The notes beneath the pieces were generated by a model. It was not told where the DNA came from. It saw nothing but the letters and a program-made list of their open reading frames with translations, and did not search any database. This document shows positions 8,668 through 17,390 of a DNA stretch of 64,000 nt, piece by piece. Made by a program: the position numbers and the translations under genes. Position 1 is the stretch's first letter; the number at the start of each line of letters is the position of its first letter. Source of the stretch: Frigidibacter sp. ROC022 (lineage in GTDB: Bacteria > Pseudomonadota > Alphaproteobacteria > Rhodobacterales > Rhodobacteraceae); contig NZ_JANQDU010000003.1 of NCBI RefSeq assembly GCF_024723735.1, positions 682,001 through 746,000 on the forward strand, read 5' to 3'.

Positions 8668-8847
8668 CTAGATGCTGGCCCAGTCGGTGAAACGCACCGG
8701 CCTGGGCGCACCCCGGCCCGGTTTCGCCGGTTGGGCATCGCCGGATTGCTGGGCCTGCTTCTGCTCGCCGTCGGGCTGCGACCCCATCTGCGGCGCGGCT
8801 TCTGGGCTGGGTTCTTCCGGTGCCTTTCCGGAATCTTTTCTGGTCAT
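8668..8847 (-). CDS. Small hydrophilic protein, 59 aa, unknown
   Basis: The reading frame MTRKDSGKAPEEP...VRFTDWASI has a good ribosome-binding site (GAGGAC, 8 bases before the ATG). The body is Pro/Glu/Gln-rich and likely disordered; only the last dozen residues (GAPRPVRFTDWASI) look structured. That tail faintly recalls the PTRYGDWE end of DUF1674/SdhAF4 proteins, but the match is too short to assign. The gene lies about 115 bp upstream of the TfoX-like gene on the same strand. Confidence 0.5.
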   Translation of the reverse strand: MTRKDSGKAPEEPSPEAAPQMGSQPDGEQKQAQQSGDAQPAKPGRGAPRPVRFTDWASI

Positions 8848-9240
8848 TTGCTCGTCCTCGTTACGGCGGGGCTGCGCCCGAACACCTGCGCCGAGTTCCT
8901 TGCCCAGACCGCGACCGAGATTGCCACGACGGGGTGAACACGATGCGAATGCTCTCAGCCTTCGCCCGGAATAGGGTGATATTGTGGCTCGAATCGGGGG
9001 TTTGTCCCGGTGTCGAGAACCGTGGCATCTGTGCCAGGATGACTCGTCCGGGGGCTTGCTGCGACTCTCCTAAGCCCTTTTGACGTAGGGAAAACCTTCC
9101 CCTCCGCCGATGCGCAGGCATGTGCCGCAGGTGCTGCGTCGGGGCAAGGGAAAATCGGAAGGACCTGCCGCAAATTGACGTGAGCGCCCGGGTGTGGAGC
9201 TTTGGCCACAGTGTCCGCCCTTGTCGCCCGGCGGATCGGT
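8848..9240. other. Intergenic stretch, no supported gene
   Basis: Open frames here are short, arginine- or cysteine-rich and lack ribosome-binding sites. I see no tRNA, repeat or clear terminator. The part next to 8848 must hold the promoter of the 59-aa gene. Confidence 0.5.
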
Positions 9241-10167
9241 TCAGGGCGCCGGCAGGGTGGGGCTGGCCTCGGCCAGTGCGACCGTGATCTCTTGCGCGAC
9301 CCTGCTGACCAGCGAATTGGCGCTGCGCGGGCCCTGGACCATGTAGAGGTCCGATCGGAAATTCTCGGGCTGTTCGAAGTCGCGCATCGCGGTGTTCTTC
9401 ATGGCGACCAGCGCGTAGGAGCGGGGCACGAGCCCCAGCCCGAGGCCGGAGTCGACAAGGCTCATCACCGTATGGGCCTGGGAAACGGAATAGAGCAGGT
9501 TCGGGCTGACCCCCGAGGAGGTCAGGTAGCCCGACACCACCTCGAAGAGAAATCCGCCGCGTTCCGTCGAATAGCCGATCATCGGCTGTCCGTGCAGATC
9601 CTCGACCCGCAACTTGTCGCGGGCGGTCAGGGGATGATCCTTCGGCAGCGCGACCAGAAACGGCTCGCTCCAGACCCGCGAGATGGTCAGCGACTCCGGG
9701 TTCCGGGGCAGGCGGGTGATGCCGATGTCGAGACTTCCGGCCCGCAACGCCTCGATCTGTTCGTGGCTCATCATCTCGCGCGGGGTCACGCTGACGGCCG
9801 GCAGCTTCCGGCGCAGGCGTTTCACCACCAGCGGCACCAGTTCGATGGTCGCCGTGGGCACGAAGCCCAGCACCACCGATCCGGTCTCGCCGCGTTCGGC
9901 CTGGCGGGCAAAGAGCATGGCGCTTTCGGCCCGGTGCAGTATGTCCACCGCGTCAAAGAGAAACCGTTCTCCGGCCAGGGTCAGCCGCACCGAGCGGGTG
10001 GAGCGGTCGAACAACCGCACCCCGACGGCATGTTCGAGAAGGTTGATATGACGCGACAGCGGCGGTTGCGTCATGTTGAGACGTCGGGCGGCGCGGCGGA
10101 AGTTCAGCTCTTCCGCGACAGCCACGAAACAGCGCAACTGGTTGAGTTCAAAGAGGTTGGCCGACAT
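9241..10167 (-). CDS. LysR family transcriptional regulator
   Basis: A 308-aa regulator with an N-terminal winged helix-turn-helix (LNQLRCFVAVAEELNFRRAARRLNMTQPPLSRHI, about residues 8-42; quoted in pieces: FRRAARRL, TQPPLSRHI) and a LysR substrate-binding domain with VLGFVPTATIELVP. The start at 10167 gives the standard spacing from Met to the helix-turn-helix; upstream in-frame codons would add 23 unusual residues. It is divergent from the DUF1537 kinase gene across a 128-bp gap, the classical LysR-target arrangement, so the kinase promoter is its likely target. The effector is probably a sugar acid, by inference only. Confidence 0.92.
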   Translation of the reverse strand: MSANLFELNQLRCFVAVAEELNFRRAARRLNMTQPPLSRHINLLEHAVGVRLFDRSTRSVRLTLAGERFLFDAVDILHRAESAMLFARQAERGETGSVVLGFVPTATIELVPLVVKRLRRKLPAVSVTPREMMSHEQIEALRAGSLDIGITRLPRNPESLTISRVWSEPFLVALPKDHPLTARDKLRVEDLHGQPMIGYSTERGGFLFEVVSGYLTSSGVSPNLLYSVSQAHTVMSLVDSGLGLGLVPRSYALVAMKNTAMRDFEQPENFRSDLYMVQGPRSANSLVSRVAQEITVALAEASPTLPAP

Positions 10168-10260
10168 GGCATTCCTTCCGCCTGGCGCTTGTAAGGCCCG
10201 CTTCGAGATGTAAATGAAAAACTCTCCCAAAGCCATTGGCTTTCAAGCGGTTTCTTGGCA

Positions 10261-10273
10261 TTGTTGAACAAGT
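10261..10273. promoter_or_regulatory. Candidate operator before the DUF1537 kinase gene
   Basis: TTGTTGAACAA (10261-10271) is a near-perfect palindrome (TTGTT-N-AACAA). The 9-mer TGAACAAGT (10265-10273) recurs exactly at 16257-16265, before the sialidase-fold/pdxA-like operon of the same cluster. It lies about 25 bp before the kinase start codon, suited to repression. The FadR-type regulator at 11350-12090 or the LysR protein are the candidate binders; neither is proven. Confidence 0.4.
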
Positions 10274-10295
10274 CGATTTGTAAAATGGGGCGGAG

Positions 10296-11324
10296 ATGTC
10301 ACGGGCTGCGCTGGCCCTTGTCGCGGATGATCTGACCGGCGCGCTGGACGCGGCGGCGCCCTTTGCCTCGGATGCGGCACGGGTCGTGGTCGCCACCTGT
10401 CCGGACGCACTGGATGCAGCGCTGGAAACCGGGGCCGATGTCATCGCGGTCTCGACCCGCTCGCGCGAGATTGCCGCCGATGCGGCGCAGGCGCGGGTGG
10501 CCGGGGTTCTGGCTAGGCTGCCCTCCGGGATGCGGGTCGTCAAGAAGATCGACTCGCGTCTCAAGGGCCACATCGGGGCCGAACTGGCGGCCTTTGGCGA
10601 CCGGTCTTTCGTGGTGCTGCCGGCCTTGCCCGAATTCGGACGCCTGGTCCGCAATGGCGCGGTCGAGGGGTTCGGCCTGGCCCGGCCTCTGCCGGTGAAA
10701 GCGGTGCTGGGCGCGGCCGCGGCGCGGGCGCTGGTGCCCGATACCTTGAGCAGCGACGATATCGACAACGCCCTGGCGGCGGCGCCGGAGGACGCGGTTC
10801 TGGTCGGCGCCCGCGGCTTGGCACGGGCATTGGCCCGCGCGATGGGGATCACGCCGCCGGTTTCGGTTCCGGCTCTTCCGGCGCCGGTCTGCATCGTTGT
10901 CGGCTCCACCGATCCGATCACCCTGGCGCAGGTGGATGCCCTGATTTCGGCGCGACCCGAGACGGCGCATCACCGCGCACCTTCGGGCGCAGGCACGGTT
11001 GTGCCGGCGGGTCCGGCGCTGGCGCTGGTGCAGGCGACCGACGGGCCCGAAGCCCCGGGGCCTGCCGTGGCGGCGTCCCTGGCGCGCACCGCCGGGCCCT
11101 TGCTGCGGGCGGCACGCTCGGTGGTGCTGACCGGCGGCGCGACCGCCGAGGCGCTGCTGGACGATCTGGGGGAGACATGCCTGGAGGTGAACGGCGAGGC
11201 CTTGCCCGGCCTGCCGCTTTGCCGCGCGGGCGGCAAGGTTCTGGTGACGAAATCGGGAGGATTCGGCGGTCCGGACACTCTGGTCCGGCTGCTCGATCTC
11301 CGGGGCAGCATGGCTGCCGAATGA
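10296..11324 (+). CDS. Four-carbon acid sugar kinase (DUF1537 family)
   Basis: A 342-aa member of the DUF1537 family (OtnK, DtnK, LtnK), which phosphorylates tetronates or 3-oxo-tetronates with ATP. Seen: the acid-sugar-binding start ADDLTGALDAAAPFA (about residues 9-23), VSTRSRE, the KKIDSRLKGH motif (about residues 84-93), and in the nucleotide-binding C-terminal domain VLTGGATAEALL and TKSGGFG. Many members exceed 400 aa, so this is on the short side, mostly in the inter-domain region. A PdxA-like dehydrogenase, the usual partner that oxidises the 4-phosphate product, is encoded 3 kb away. The ATG has GGGGCGGAG just before it. Confidence 0.88.
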   Translation: MSRAALALVADDLTGALDAAAPFASDAARVVVATCPDALDAALETGADVIAVSTRSREIAADAAQARVAGVLARLPSGMRVVKKIDSRLKGHIGAELAAFGDRSFVVLPALPEFGRLVRNGAVEGFGLARPLPVKAVLGAAAARALVPDTLSSDDIDNALAAAPEDAVLVGARGLARALARAMGITPPVSVPALPAPVCIVVGSTDPITLAQVDALISARPETAHHRAPSGAGTVVPAGPALALVQATDGPEAPGPAVAASLARTAGPLLRAARSVVLTGGATAEALLDDLGETCLEVNGEALPGLPLCRAGGKVLVTKSGGFGGPDTLVRLLDLRGSMAAE

Positions 11325-11349
11325 CAGTGCGGTTGAAAGGTGGCGGCAA

Positions 11350-12090
11350 ATGACGCAGCGAGGGGCAAGGAAACGAAAGAGCCTGGGAGACGTCGTCTTC
11401 GAGCGGCTGATGCGGGCGATCAAGTCGGGTGCCTATGGCGCCGAGGAAAGGTTGCCGACCGAGCATGATCTGGCGACCGAGTTCCAGGTCTCGCGCCCGG
11501 TCGTGCGCGAGGCGCTGCGCCGGCTTCGCGAACAGGGGCTGATCTATTCGCGGCAGGGGGCGGGAAGTTTCGTCCGCCAGTCCGGGCTGCGCCAGCCGCT
11601 GGGCTTCGGTCCCTTGGCCAGCATCGCGGCCTTGCAGCGCTGCTACGAGTTCCGGATCACGCTGGAACCTGTTGCCGCCGCCGCCGCCGCCGAGCGCCAT
11701 GACGAGGCCGGCCTGGCCGCGATCACCGAGGCTCTGGCGATGATGCAGGATGCGACCAATCGCCAGCGGCACCGGGAAGACGCGGATTTCGCCTTTCACC
11801 TGGCCATTGCCGAAGCCAGCGACAACCAGTATTTCGCCACCGCCATGGACGCGCTGAAGGACCATATCGCGGTCGGGATGCAGTTCCACGGCCTGTCGCT
11901 GAAGGCGATGCCGGCGGGGCTGAGCCATGCCTTCGAGGAACATCGGGCGATCCATGAGGCGATCGCGGCCCGCGATTCCGCCAGGGCGAAGGACCTCATG
12001 CACAGCCACCTTGTCGGTTCGCGCGACCGGCTGTTCGAAAGCCGTCGGGGCAACCCGCAGGGCGGCGGCGATCAGAAGGCGGCGCGGTAG
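11350..12090 (+). CDS. FadR-type GntR transcriptional regulator (FCD domain)
   Basis: A 246-aa repressor-type protein: N-terminal GntR winged helix (VFERLMRAIKSGAY, LPTEHDLATEFQVSRPVVREAL, GLIYSRQGAGSFV, residues about 15-75) and an all-helical FCD ligand domain with the metal-ligand-like ADFAFHLAIAEAS and EEHRAIHEAIAARD segments. It follows the kinase gene by 25 bp with AGGTGG before its ATG, so the two form an operon. FCD-GntR proteins usually sense a sugar acid of the pathway they control. Its last 19 bp overlap the convergent alcohol dehydrogenase gene. Confidence 0.92.
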   Translation: MTQRGARKRKSLGDVVFERLMRAIKSGAYGAEERLPTEHDLATEFQVSRPVVREALRRLREQGLIYSRQGAGSFVRQSGLRQPLGFGPLASIAALQRCYEFRITLEPVAAAAAAERHDEAGLAAITEALAMMQDATNRQRHREDADFAFHLAIAEASDNQYFATAMDALKDHIAVGMQFHGLSLKAMPAGLSHAFEEHRAIHEAIAARDSARAKDLMHSHLVGSRDRLFESRRGNPQGGGDQKAAR

Positions 12091-13196
12091 ATCGCCTCGA
12101 TGTCATCGACGCTCATCGGGCGAGGGTTGTTGTCCATCAGGCGCCGGATGGCATGCGCCTCTTCGGCCCAGGGGCGCAGATCGTTGACGCCGATGCCATG
12201 CGCCGACAGCCGCATGTCGATCCCCAGGTCTGCGCAATAGCCGCCGGCAGATTGCAGCACTTCGGCGGGATCGCTGGAGCCGGGCAGACCGAGTGCGGCA
12301 AGGACCTCGGCGGTCTTCTCCGGCACCGCGGGGGCGTTGAAGGCCAGCACATGGGCAAAGACCAGCGCATTGGCCAGCCCGTGCGGCAGGCTGGCGCGGC
12401 TGCCCAGCGGGTAGGCGACGGCATGGCCCGCCGCGGTGTTGACCGGCCCCAGGCAGAGCCCGCCGTAGAACGAGGCCAGCATCATACCGGCGCGGGCATC
12501 GGAATCGCTTCCGTCGCGTACCGCCTGCGCCAGGTGCCTGCCGACCAGCCCGATGCCCAGCCGCGCATAGCCGTCGATCAGCGGATGCGACTTGAGGCTG
12601 GTGAAGGCCTCGACGCAATGCGCAAGCGCGTCGATCCCCGTGGCGGCGGTCAGCTCCGGCGGCGCCGAGAGGGTCAGCCCGGGGTCGAGCACCGCGATAT
12701 CGGCCAGCATGAAGGGGCTTTCGACCGCTACTTTCATCCCGGTTTCGGAACTGGTGAACAGCGCCCGGATACCGCCTTCGGAGCCGGTTCCGGCGGTGGT
12801 GGCGACCTGCGCCAGCCGGGCGCATTTGCGGCGGACCTTGTTCGGTCCGGCCACTTCGGCCGGTTGCTGGTCACTGTCCCAGAGCACCGCGACCAGCTTG
12901 GCGATATCCATCACCGAGCCGCCGCCAAGCCCGACCACCAGATCGGGCCGGACCCGCCGCGCCTCGGCCAGCGCCGCGTCGAGATCGTGGTCATGCGGCT
13001 CGCCCGGGACCTGGTCAAAGACCGTGACCGCGCCCGAAAGGCCGAGCCGGCCGACCATGCCGGCGGTGCTGCGCGAGGCCAGAACCAGAACCCGTTCGGC
13101 TCCGGCGCTCCAGTCCTTCAGCCGGGCGGCGCTGCCGCTTCCGATCTCGATCCGGGGCGGCAGATGCAGGGTGATTGGGCGGGAAATCTCGGTCAT
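12072..13196 (-). CDS. Iron-containing (group III) alcohol dehydrogenase
   Basis: A 374-aa NAD(P)-dependent dehydrogenase with the dinucleotide motif LGGGSVMDIAK (about residues 93-103), TTAGTGSEGG, and the metal-binding Asp/His set in GIDALAHCVEAF, AGHAVAYPLG and the PHGLANA helix. Group III members act on lactaldehyde, 1,3-propanediol, maleylacetate or 4-hydroxybutyrate-type substrates; the substrate here is not evident. It is the last gene of the minus-strand operon, 10 bp after the DapA-like gene. It overlaps the 3' end of the convergent GntR gene by 19 bp. Confidence 0.92.
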   Translation of the reverse strand: MTEISRPITLHLPPRIEIGSGSAARLKDWSAGAERVLVLASRSTAGMVGRLGLSGAVTVFDQVPGEPHDHDLDAALAEARRVRPDLVVGLGGGSVMDIAKLVAVLWDSDQQPAEVAGPNKVRRKCARLAQVATTAGTGSEGGIRALFTSSETGMKVAVESPFMLADIAVLDPGLTLSAPPELTAATGIDALAHCVEAFTSLKSHPLIDGYARLGIGLVGRHLAQAVRDGSDSDARAGMMLASFYGGLCLGPVNTAAGHAVAYPLGSRASLPHGLANALVFAHVLAFNAPAVPEKTAEVLAALGLPGSSDPAEVLQSAGGYCADLGIDMRLSAHGIGVNDLRPWAEEAHAIRRLMDNNPRPMSVDDIEAIYRAAF

Positions 13197-13206
13197 GATG
13201 GCTCCT

Positions 13207-14112
13207 TCATCCGCCCAGCCGGGCCATTTCCGCCCAGACGGTTTCGCGCGCGGCCTCGGGCAGTTCGACCAGCGGCGGCAGCACGTTCAGCCAACCCATG
13301 TCGCCGCGGCTGCGTGCCAGCATGGTCTTGATGGTGGGCAGCTGTGCATGGCTGTTCGACAGGTTGCGCCAGGCATCGATCCGGGCCTGTGCGGCCTGAA
13401 CCTCCTCGGCGCGGGCCGGGTCCTGCCAGCCTTCCCAGACCACCCGCAGCGCATCGGCGCGCAGGTTCGAGGTCGCAGTGATGCAGCCTGCGCCGCCAAA
13501 GCCCAGCACCGGCAGCATCAGCGGATCGGCCCCGGCCAGAACGCCCAGCGTCGGGAACCGCTCGCACATCTGCTTCATGTTCTCCAGATCGCCGGAACTG
13601 TCCTTGATGCCGCAGACCGTGCCGGGGAAGGCGGCCAGCAGCCGCTCGATCAGGGCGTGCGAGATCGGCACCTGGGTCACCTGCGGGATGTGGTAGAGCA
13701 CCACTTTCAGCCGGGACTCTCCGACGCCTTCGATCACATCGGCATAGAAGCGGAACAGGCCCTCGTCGCTGACCCCCTTGTAGTAATAGGGCGGAAGCAG
13801 CACGCAGCCCTTGGCGCCGGCAGCCACCGCATGGGCGGTGAGCTCGACGGTGTCGGCCACCGAGGGGGCCGAGGTGCCGGGCAGCAGCGTCGCCGCCGGA
13901 ACCCCGCCCGCGATCGCCGCTTCGACAAGGGCCTTGCGCTGACCAAGGCCGAGGCTGTTCGCCTCGCCCGTCGTCCCCAGCATCGCGATTCCATGGCAGC
14001 CTTCGTCCAGCAGGGCCCGGCAATGCGCGGCGAAGAGCCCGAGGTCCGGCGTGCCGTCGGCGGTGACCGGCGTGGCGGCGGCGCAGTGGACGCCCCGGAT
14101 GGCGTGGGTCAT
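13207..14112 (-). CDS. DapA-family class I aldolase/lyase
   Basis: A 301-aa TIM-barrel enzyme of the dihydrodipicolinate synthase/N-acetylneuraminate lyase family. Seen: GTTGEANSL (residues 46-54), the tyrosine of YHIPQ (Tyr140), and the Schiff-base lysine in GIKDSSGD (Lys170). Family members cleave or form 2-oxo acid carbon-carbon bonds or dehydrate sugar acids. YHIP differs from the YNIP of classical DapA/NanA, and neighbours are sugar-acid enzymes, so a 2-keto-3-deoxy acid aldolase or dehydratase is likelier than lysine biosynthesis. Its ATG overlaps the stop of the PdxA-like gene in an ATGA, implying translational coupling. Confidence 0.88.
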   Translation of the reverse strand: MTHAIRGVHCAAATPVTADGTPDLGLFAAHCRALLDEGCHGIAMLGTTGEANSLGLGQRKALVEAAIAGGVPAATLLPGTSAPSVADTVELTAHAVAAGAKGCVLLPPYYYKGVSDEGLFRFYADVIEGVGESRLKVVLYHIPQVTQVPISHALIERLLAAFPGTVCGIKDSSGDLENMKQMCERFPTLGVLAGADPLMLPVLGFGGAGCITATSNLRADALRVVWEGWQDPARAEEVQAAQARIDAWRNLSNSHAQLPTIKTMLARSRGDMGWLNVLPPLVELPEAARETVWAEMARLGG

Positions 14113-15056
14113 GTCTTTCTCCCGCTGTTCAGCCTGCGCGCATAGGCGATGGCTTCGTTCATGTTCTCGTGCTTTGCGATGCCCTTGCCGGCGATGTCGA
14201 AGGCGGTCCCGTGATCGACCGAGGTGCGGTCGATCGGCAGCCCGACCGAGACATTCACGGCGGTGTCGAAGGCCACCAGCTTGATCGGGATGTGCCCCTG
14301 GTCGTGATACTGGGCGACGACGAGATCGAAGCCTCCGTGATAGGCGCGGTGAAACACCGTATCGGCGGGGATCGGCCCCCGGACGTCTATGCCCTCGGCG
14401 CGGGCCCGCGCCACCGCCGGCGCGATCTGGGTGTCGTCCTCGGTCCCGAACAGTCCGCCCTCGCCGCAATGCGGGTTGATCCCGGCGACGGCGATCCGGG
14501 GCGTTTCGTAGCCGATCCGCTTCAGATGCGCATGGCCGAGACGGATGGTCTCCAGCACCCGGTCGGGCCGGGCCCGCTCGATGGCGGTCTTCAGGCTGAC
14601 ATGGGTAGAGACATGGATCACCTTCAGCCGTTCCGATGCCAGCAGCATCGAGACGCCGCTGGTGCCGGTCAGCGCGGCCAGCATCCCGGTATGGCCGTCG
14701 TGGTGATGTCCGGCAGCGTTCAGCGCCGCCTTGTTGATCGGTGCGGTGACGATGCAGCCGATCTCGCCGGCCTGGGCGGCGCGCACCGCCGCCTCGATAC
14801 AGCGAAAGGCGGCGTCGCCGGCGCGGGCATCCTCCCTGCCGCAGGGCAGCGGCGCGTCCTCGACCGGCAGATCGGTGAGCGCGACATCCCGGCCCAGGTC
14901 CAGATCGGTGCCCACCGCCGCCTGCGCTGCCTCGAGCGTCCTGCGGCAGCCGAAGATCCGGGTCCGTGCCCGGTCTTCGGGTGTCATTTCGGCAACCGCC
15001 TTCAAGGTGATTTCCGGCCCGACGCCCGCCGCGTCGCCCATGGTGATTCCGATCAT
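14109..15056 (-). CDS. PdxA-like 4-phosphate dehydrogenase (PdxA2 type)
   Basis: A 315-aa homologue of 4-hydroxythreonine-4-phosphate dehydrogenase. Seen: [14 protein letters not shown] at the N terminus, [21 protein letters not shown] (metal-binding His region; quoted here as TAPINK and HDGHT), [16 protein letters not shown] and the QYHDQGHIP loop. Paralogues called PdxA2 oxidise D-threonate or D-erythronate 4-phosphate to dihydroxyacetone phosphate plus CO2 and pair with DUF1537 kinases, as in this cluster. A role in pyridoxal phosphate synthesis is less likely because of the context. Start chosen at the ATGA that overlaps the upstream stop; both ends of the gene overlap neighbours by 4 bp. 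Confidence 0.88.
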   Translation of the reverse strand: MIGITMGDAAGVGPEITLKAVAEMTPEDRARTRIFGCRRTLEAAQAAVGTDLDLGRDVALTDLPVEDAPLPCGREDARAGDAAFRCIEAAVRAAQAGEIGCIVTAPINKAALNAAGHHHDGHTGMLAALTGTSGVSMLLASERLKVIHVSTHVSLKTAIERARPDRVLETIRLGHAHLKRIGYETPRIAVAGINPHCGEGGLFGTEDDTQIAPAVARARAEGIDVRGPIPADTVFHRAYHGGFDLVVAQYHDQGHIPIKLVAFDTAVNVSVGLPIDRTSVDHGTAFDIAGKGIAKHENMNEAIAYARRLNSGRKT

Positions 15057-16198
15057 TGCGCGTCCAGCCATTCGGATGAGAGTCGCACATGTTTGATCGC
15101 GCGACGGTGGTAGGTATAGGCGAGGTCCAGGCTGCCGTCCGGCGCCTCGACCAGAGAGGGATAGGACATTTCCTTGTTGCGGCCATCCAGGCTGTTGTTG
15201 GTCAGGCAGGTGCCGGGGCCGTCCTCGACGATGATCCGGCGTGGAAAGCTGCGGCCTGCGTCCCCTGACAGGCACAGCGTCATCGGTGCCCGCGGCACGC
15301 CCCAGATCGGGTTGCATCCGCCCGAGGCCTGCGGGCGGCTGTCCTCCTCCAACTCGTCATAGAGCGAGTCGCGCCGGTCGGGATGCATGGCGGCATTCAC
15401 CGGGTTGCCGGCCATGGCGATGCGGCCATCGCGCAGCCGGATGACCGAGATCGAGGAATTGTTGTTCGGCACGTCGGTGGGCTTCGGGACCGACCAGCTT
15501 TCGCCGCCATCGGCGCTTTCGGTGCGATGAACGAAATCCGATTGCCGCCGCCGGAAGAAGGCCGCCAGCCGGCCGGTCCCGAGCGGAACCAGTGTCATGT
15601 GCACGCAGCCGGTCGATTCCGGCACCTCGACCTGACGCCAGGTTGCGCCGGCGTCCTCGCTGATCGCCAGCGCGGCGGAATCGTGACTGCCGGTCCAGCG
15701 CTGCCCGGGCCGGGGCACGCAGCGGAACAGCGGCAGCAGCCAGGCGCCGTCGCTGCGCAGATGGATCGGGGCGCGGATGAAGGTGCCCGGGGGCAGGGGC
15801 AGATCGCGCGGCGGCTGCCCGATCTCGCGCATCCGCAGCAGGCAGGCGTCCTGATTGCCGCCGGGCTGGGCGGTGTGCAGCAGCAGCACCCGGCCATCCG
15901 GGGCCGAGAACTGCACCGGGTTCTGTTCCGACCGATCGGGATCGTCCGAGAGTTGCTCGGCCGGCCGCCATTCATCGTCGATGAGAGTCGAGCGGAGCAC
16001 GGAAATATCGGATTTGCCCTCCAGCGATCCGGCGAACCAGAGACAATCCAGCCGGCCCGCCCGCCAGGCCAGAAAGGCCGCGTGATTCTGGACGCAGGGC
16101 GAAGGCAGCAGTGCTTCCCGGCGGCCGGGGGCGGTGTGCCGAAGCTTGCCGTCCATGCCCGCGGCGATGCTCTCGGGCGATGGGTCGGGTTGAGTCAT
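15053..16198 (-). CDS. Cytoplasmic sialidase-fold (BNR/Asp-box) protein
   Basis: A 381-aa six-bladed beta-propeller-like protein with Asp-box repeats: [20 protein letters not shown] and the degenerate [10 protein letters not shown], plus the end motif [23 protein letters not shown] (key part [11 protein letters not shown]), typical of the sialidase/neuraminidase superfamily. No signal peptide is present, so it acts inside the cell. It is the first gene of an operon with pdxA-like, dapA-like and alcohol dehydrogenase genes. Real sialidase activity is doubtful: no other sialic-acid genes are near. An intracellular glycosidase, lyase or lactone/sugar-acid enzyme on the same fold is as likely. 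ATG at 16198 is preceded by GGGGA. Confidence 0.75.
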   Translation of the reverse strand: MTQPDPSPESIAAGMDGKLRHTAPGRREALLPSPCVQNHAAFLAWRAGRLDCLWFAGSLEGKSDISVLRSTLIDDEWRPAEQLSDDPDRSEQNPVQFSAPDGRVLLLHTAQPGGNQDACLLRMREIGQPPRDLPLPPGTFIRAPIHLRSDGAWLLPLFRCVPRPGQRWTGSHDSAALAISEDAGATWRQVEVPESTGCVHMTLVPLGTGRLAAFFRRRQSDFVHRTESADGGESWSVPKPTDVPNNNSSISVIRLRDGRIAMAGNPVNAAMHPDRRDSLYDELEEDSRPQASGGCNPIWGVPRAPMTLCLSGDAGRSFPRRIIVEDGPGTCLTNNSLDGRNKEMSYPSLVEAPDGSLDLAYTYHRRAIKHVRLSSEWLDAQ

Positions 16199-16256
16199 TC
16201 GGTCCCCGCAGGTTTGCAAGAAAGGCAGTCGGTTCGGCGTCAGGAATTGGTTTATC

Positions 16257-16288
16257 TGAACAAGTTGTCAAGTTGAAAATGGTTGTTC
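16257..16288. promoter_or_regulatory. Candidate operator before the sialidase-fold/pdxA-like operon
   Basis: Holds TGAACAAGT (16257-16265), identical to 10265-10273, within GAACAA (16258-16263) ... TTGTTC (16283-16288), an interrupted inverted repeat. A CAAGTTG direct repeat is also present (16261-16267 and 16269-16275). The element lies in the 272-bp divergent gap between this operon and the EamA gene. The remainder of the gap is A/T-rich (16309-16340) and shows no gene. Confidence 0.4.
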
Positions 16289-16470
16289 GGGTGGCGTGTC
16301 GTCGGCTGATTGATAGAAATAATCACGACAAAACAGTTATCTAGGTGGATTTCGGAAATTTCCATGTCTCGGCCTTGCAAATCATGTTGACAATTTGCGG
16401 CGCCGGAGAAACCTTGGCGAAAGACCCCGCTGCGGCGGGCGTTGGACCGGATCCGGGAAAGTGGAGGGCA

Positions 16471-17364
16471 ATGGCGTTGACGCGGACAGCAGCGGAAATC
16501 GACCGCTCCGCCATGATCGGAGTCGGGCTGATGCTGCTTGTGGCGGTCATCAATGCCGTTGATGCGGTGCTCGTGCGGTTGATGTCGCCGGCGGTCCATC
16601 CGTTCATCATCGGCTTCACCCGGTCGCTGTTCGGCCTGCTGGTGGTGCTGCCCTGGATTCTGGCGCGGCCGCGTATCCTGCGGTCGCATTACCGCTTTCG
16701 CCATGTGCTGCGGGCGGCGCTGAAGCTGGCCTCGCTGGTGGCCTTCTTCGCGGCTTTCGCCTCGGCGCCGCTGGCGGATGCGACCGCAATGGCCTTCACC
16801 GCGCCGATTTTCGTGAGCATCGGGGCCTGGGTGTTTCTTTCCGAGCAGCCCCGCGCCATTCGGGTCGTGGCCTCGGTCCTGGGGTTCATCGGGGTTCTGA
16901 TCGTTCTGCGTCCAGGTCATGGCACGGGGATTTCGATCGGCCTCCTCTATGCGCTGCTGGGGGCGCTCCTGACCGGGGTGATTCAGTTGATCCTCAAACC
17001 GATGTCGGCCCGCGACTCGACCGAGACCCTGGTCGCATGGAACCTGATCCTGACGGTTCCGATCGCGATCATACCGGCGCTCTGGGTCTGGGTCACGCCA
17101 ACCCCGGCGCAATGGGGATTCCTGGCCCTGCAGGGGGTGCTCGGCGCGCTCAACATGAGCCTGGTGACGCGGGCCCTGTCCCTGGCCGACGCCTCGCTGA
17201 TCGCGCCGATGGATTTCCTGCGGCTGCCGATCGTCGCGTTCCTGGCTTTCATGATCTTTGGCCAGACGGTGTCGGTCTCGACCTGGATCGGGGCGGCGGT
17301 GATCTTCGGCGCGACCCTGCTGATGGCCCGCAGCGCCCGCAGCCGAAAGTTCAGGGAAATCTAG
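16471..17364 (+). CDS. EamA (DMT superfamily) transporter
   Basis: A 297-aa inner-membrane protein with about ten helices arranged as two EamA repeats; the first includes PFIIGFTRSLFGLLVVLPW and TAPIFVSIGAWVFLSE, the second ends with LIAPMDFLRLPIVAFLAF. DMT proteins export or exchange metabolites such as amino acids or sugar acids. The ATG at 16471 follows GGAGGG at ideal spacing; an upstream GTG at 16345 would add 42 residues with no membrane character. It is divergent from the sugar-acid operon, so it may export or import a pathway compound. Confidence 0.88.
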   Translation: MALTRTAAEIDRSAMIGVGLMLLVAVINAVDAVLVRLMSPAVHPFIIGFTRSLFGLLVVLPWILARPRILRSHYRFRHVLRAALKLASLVAFFAAFASAPLADATAMAFTAPIFVSIGAWVFLSEQPRAIRVVASVLGFIGVLIVLRPGHGTGISIGLLYALLGALLTGVIQLILKPMSARDSTETLVAWNLILTVPIAIIPALWVWVTPTPAQWGFLALQGVLGALNMSLVTRALSLADASLIAPMDFLRLPIVAFLAFMIFGQTVSVSTWIGAAVIFGATLLMARSARSRKFREI

Positions 17365-17390
17365 GGGCCTGATACCGCAACCGAGGTTAT

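Noticed and set aside
8820-9083. Cys/Arg-rich small frame on the plus strand
   Set aside because: Overlaps the better-supported 59-aa gene and lacks a ribosome-binding site.
13207-14112. Lysine-biosynthetic dapA
   Set aside because: Operon context is sugar-acid catabolism and the active-site tyrosine context differs.
13207-16198. Sialic-acid catabolic operon (sialidase plus NanA-like lyase)
   Set aside because: The lyase has YHIP and GIKDSSGD rather than NanA motifs, the sialidase-fold protein has no signal peptide, and no nanK, nanE or nagAB genes are present.
16345-16470. Longer EamA protein from GTG at 16345
   Set aside because: The extra 42 residues are not membrane-like and the ATG at 16471 has a strong ribosome-binding site.
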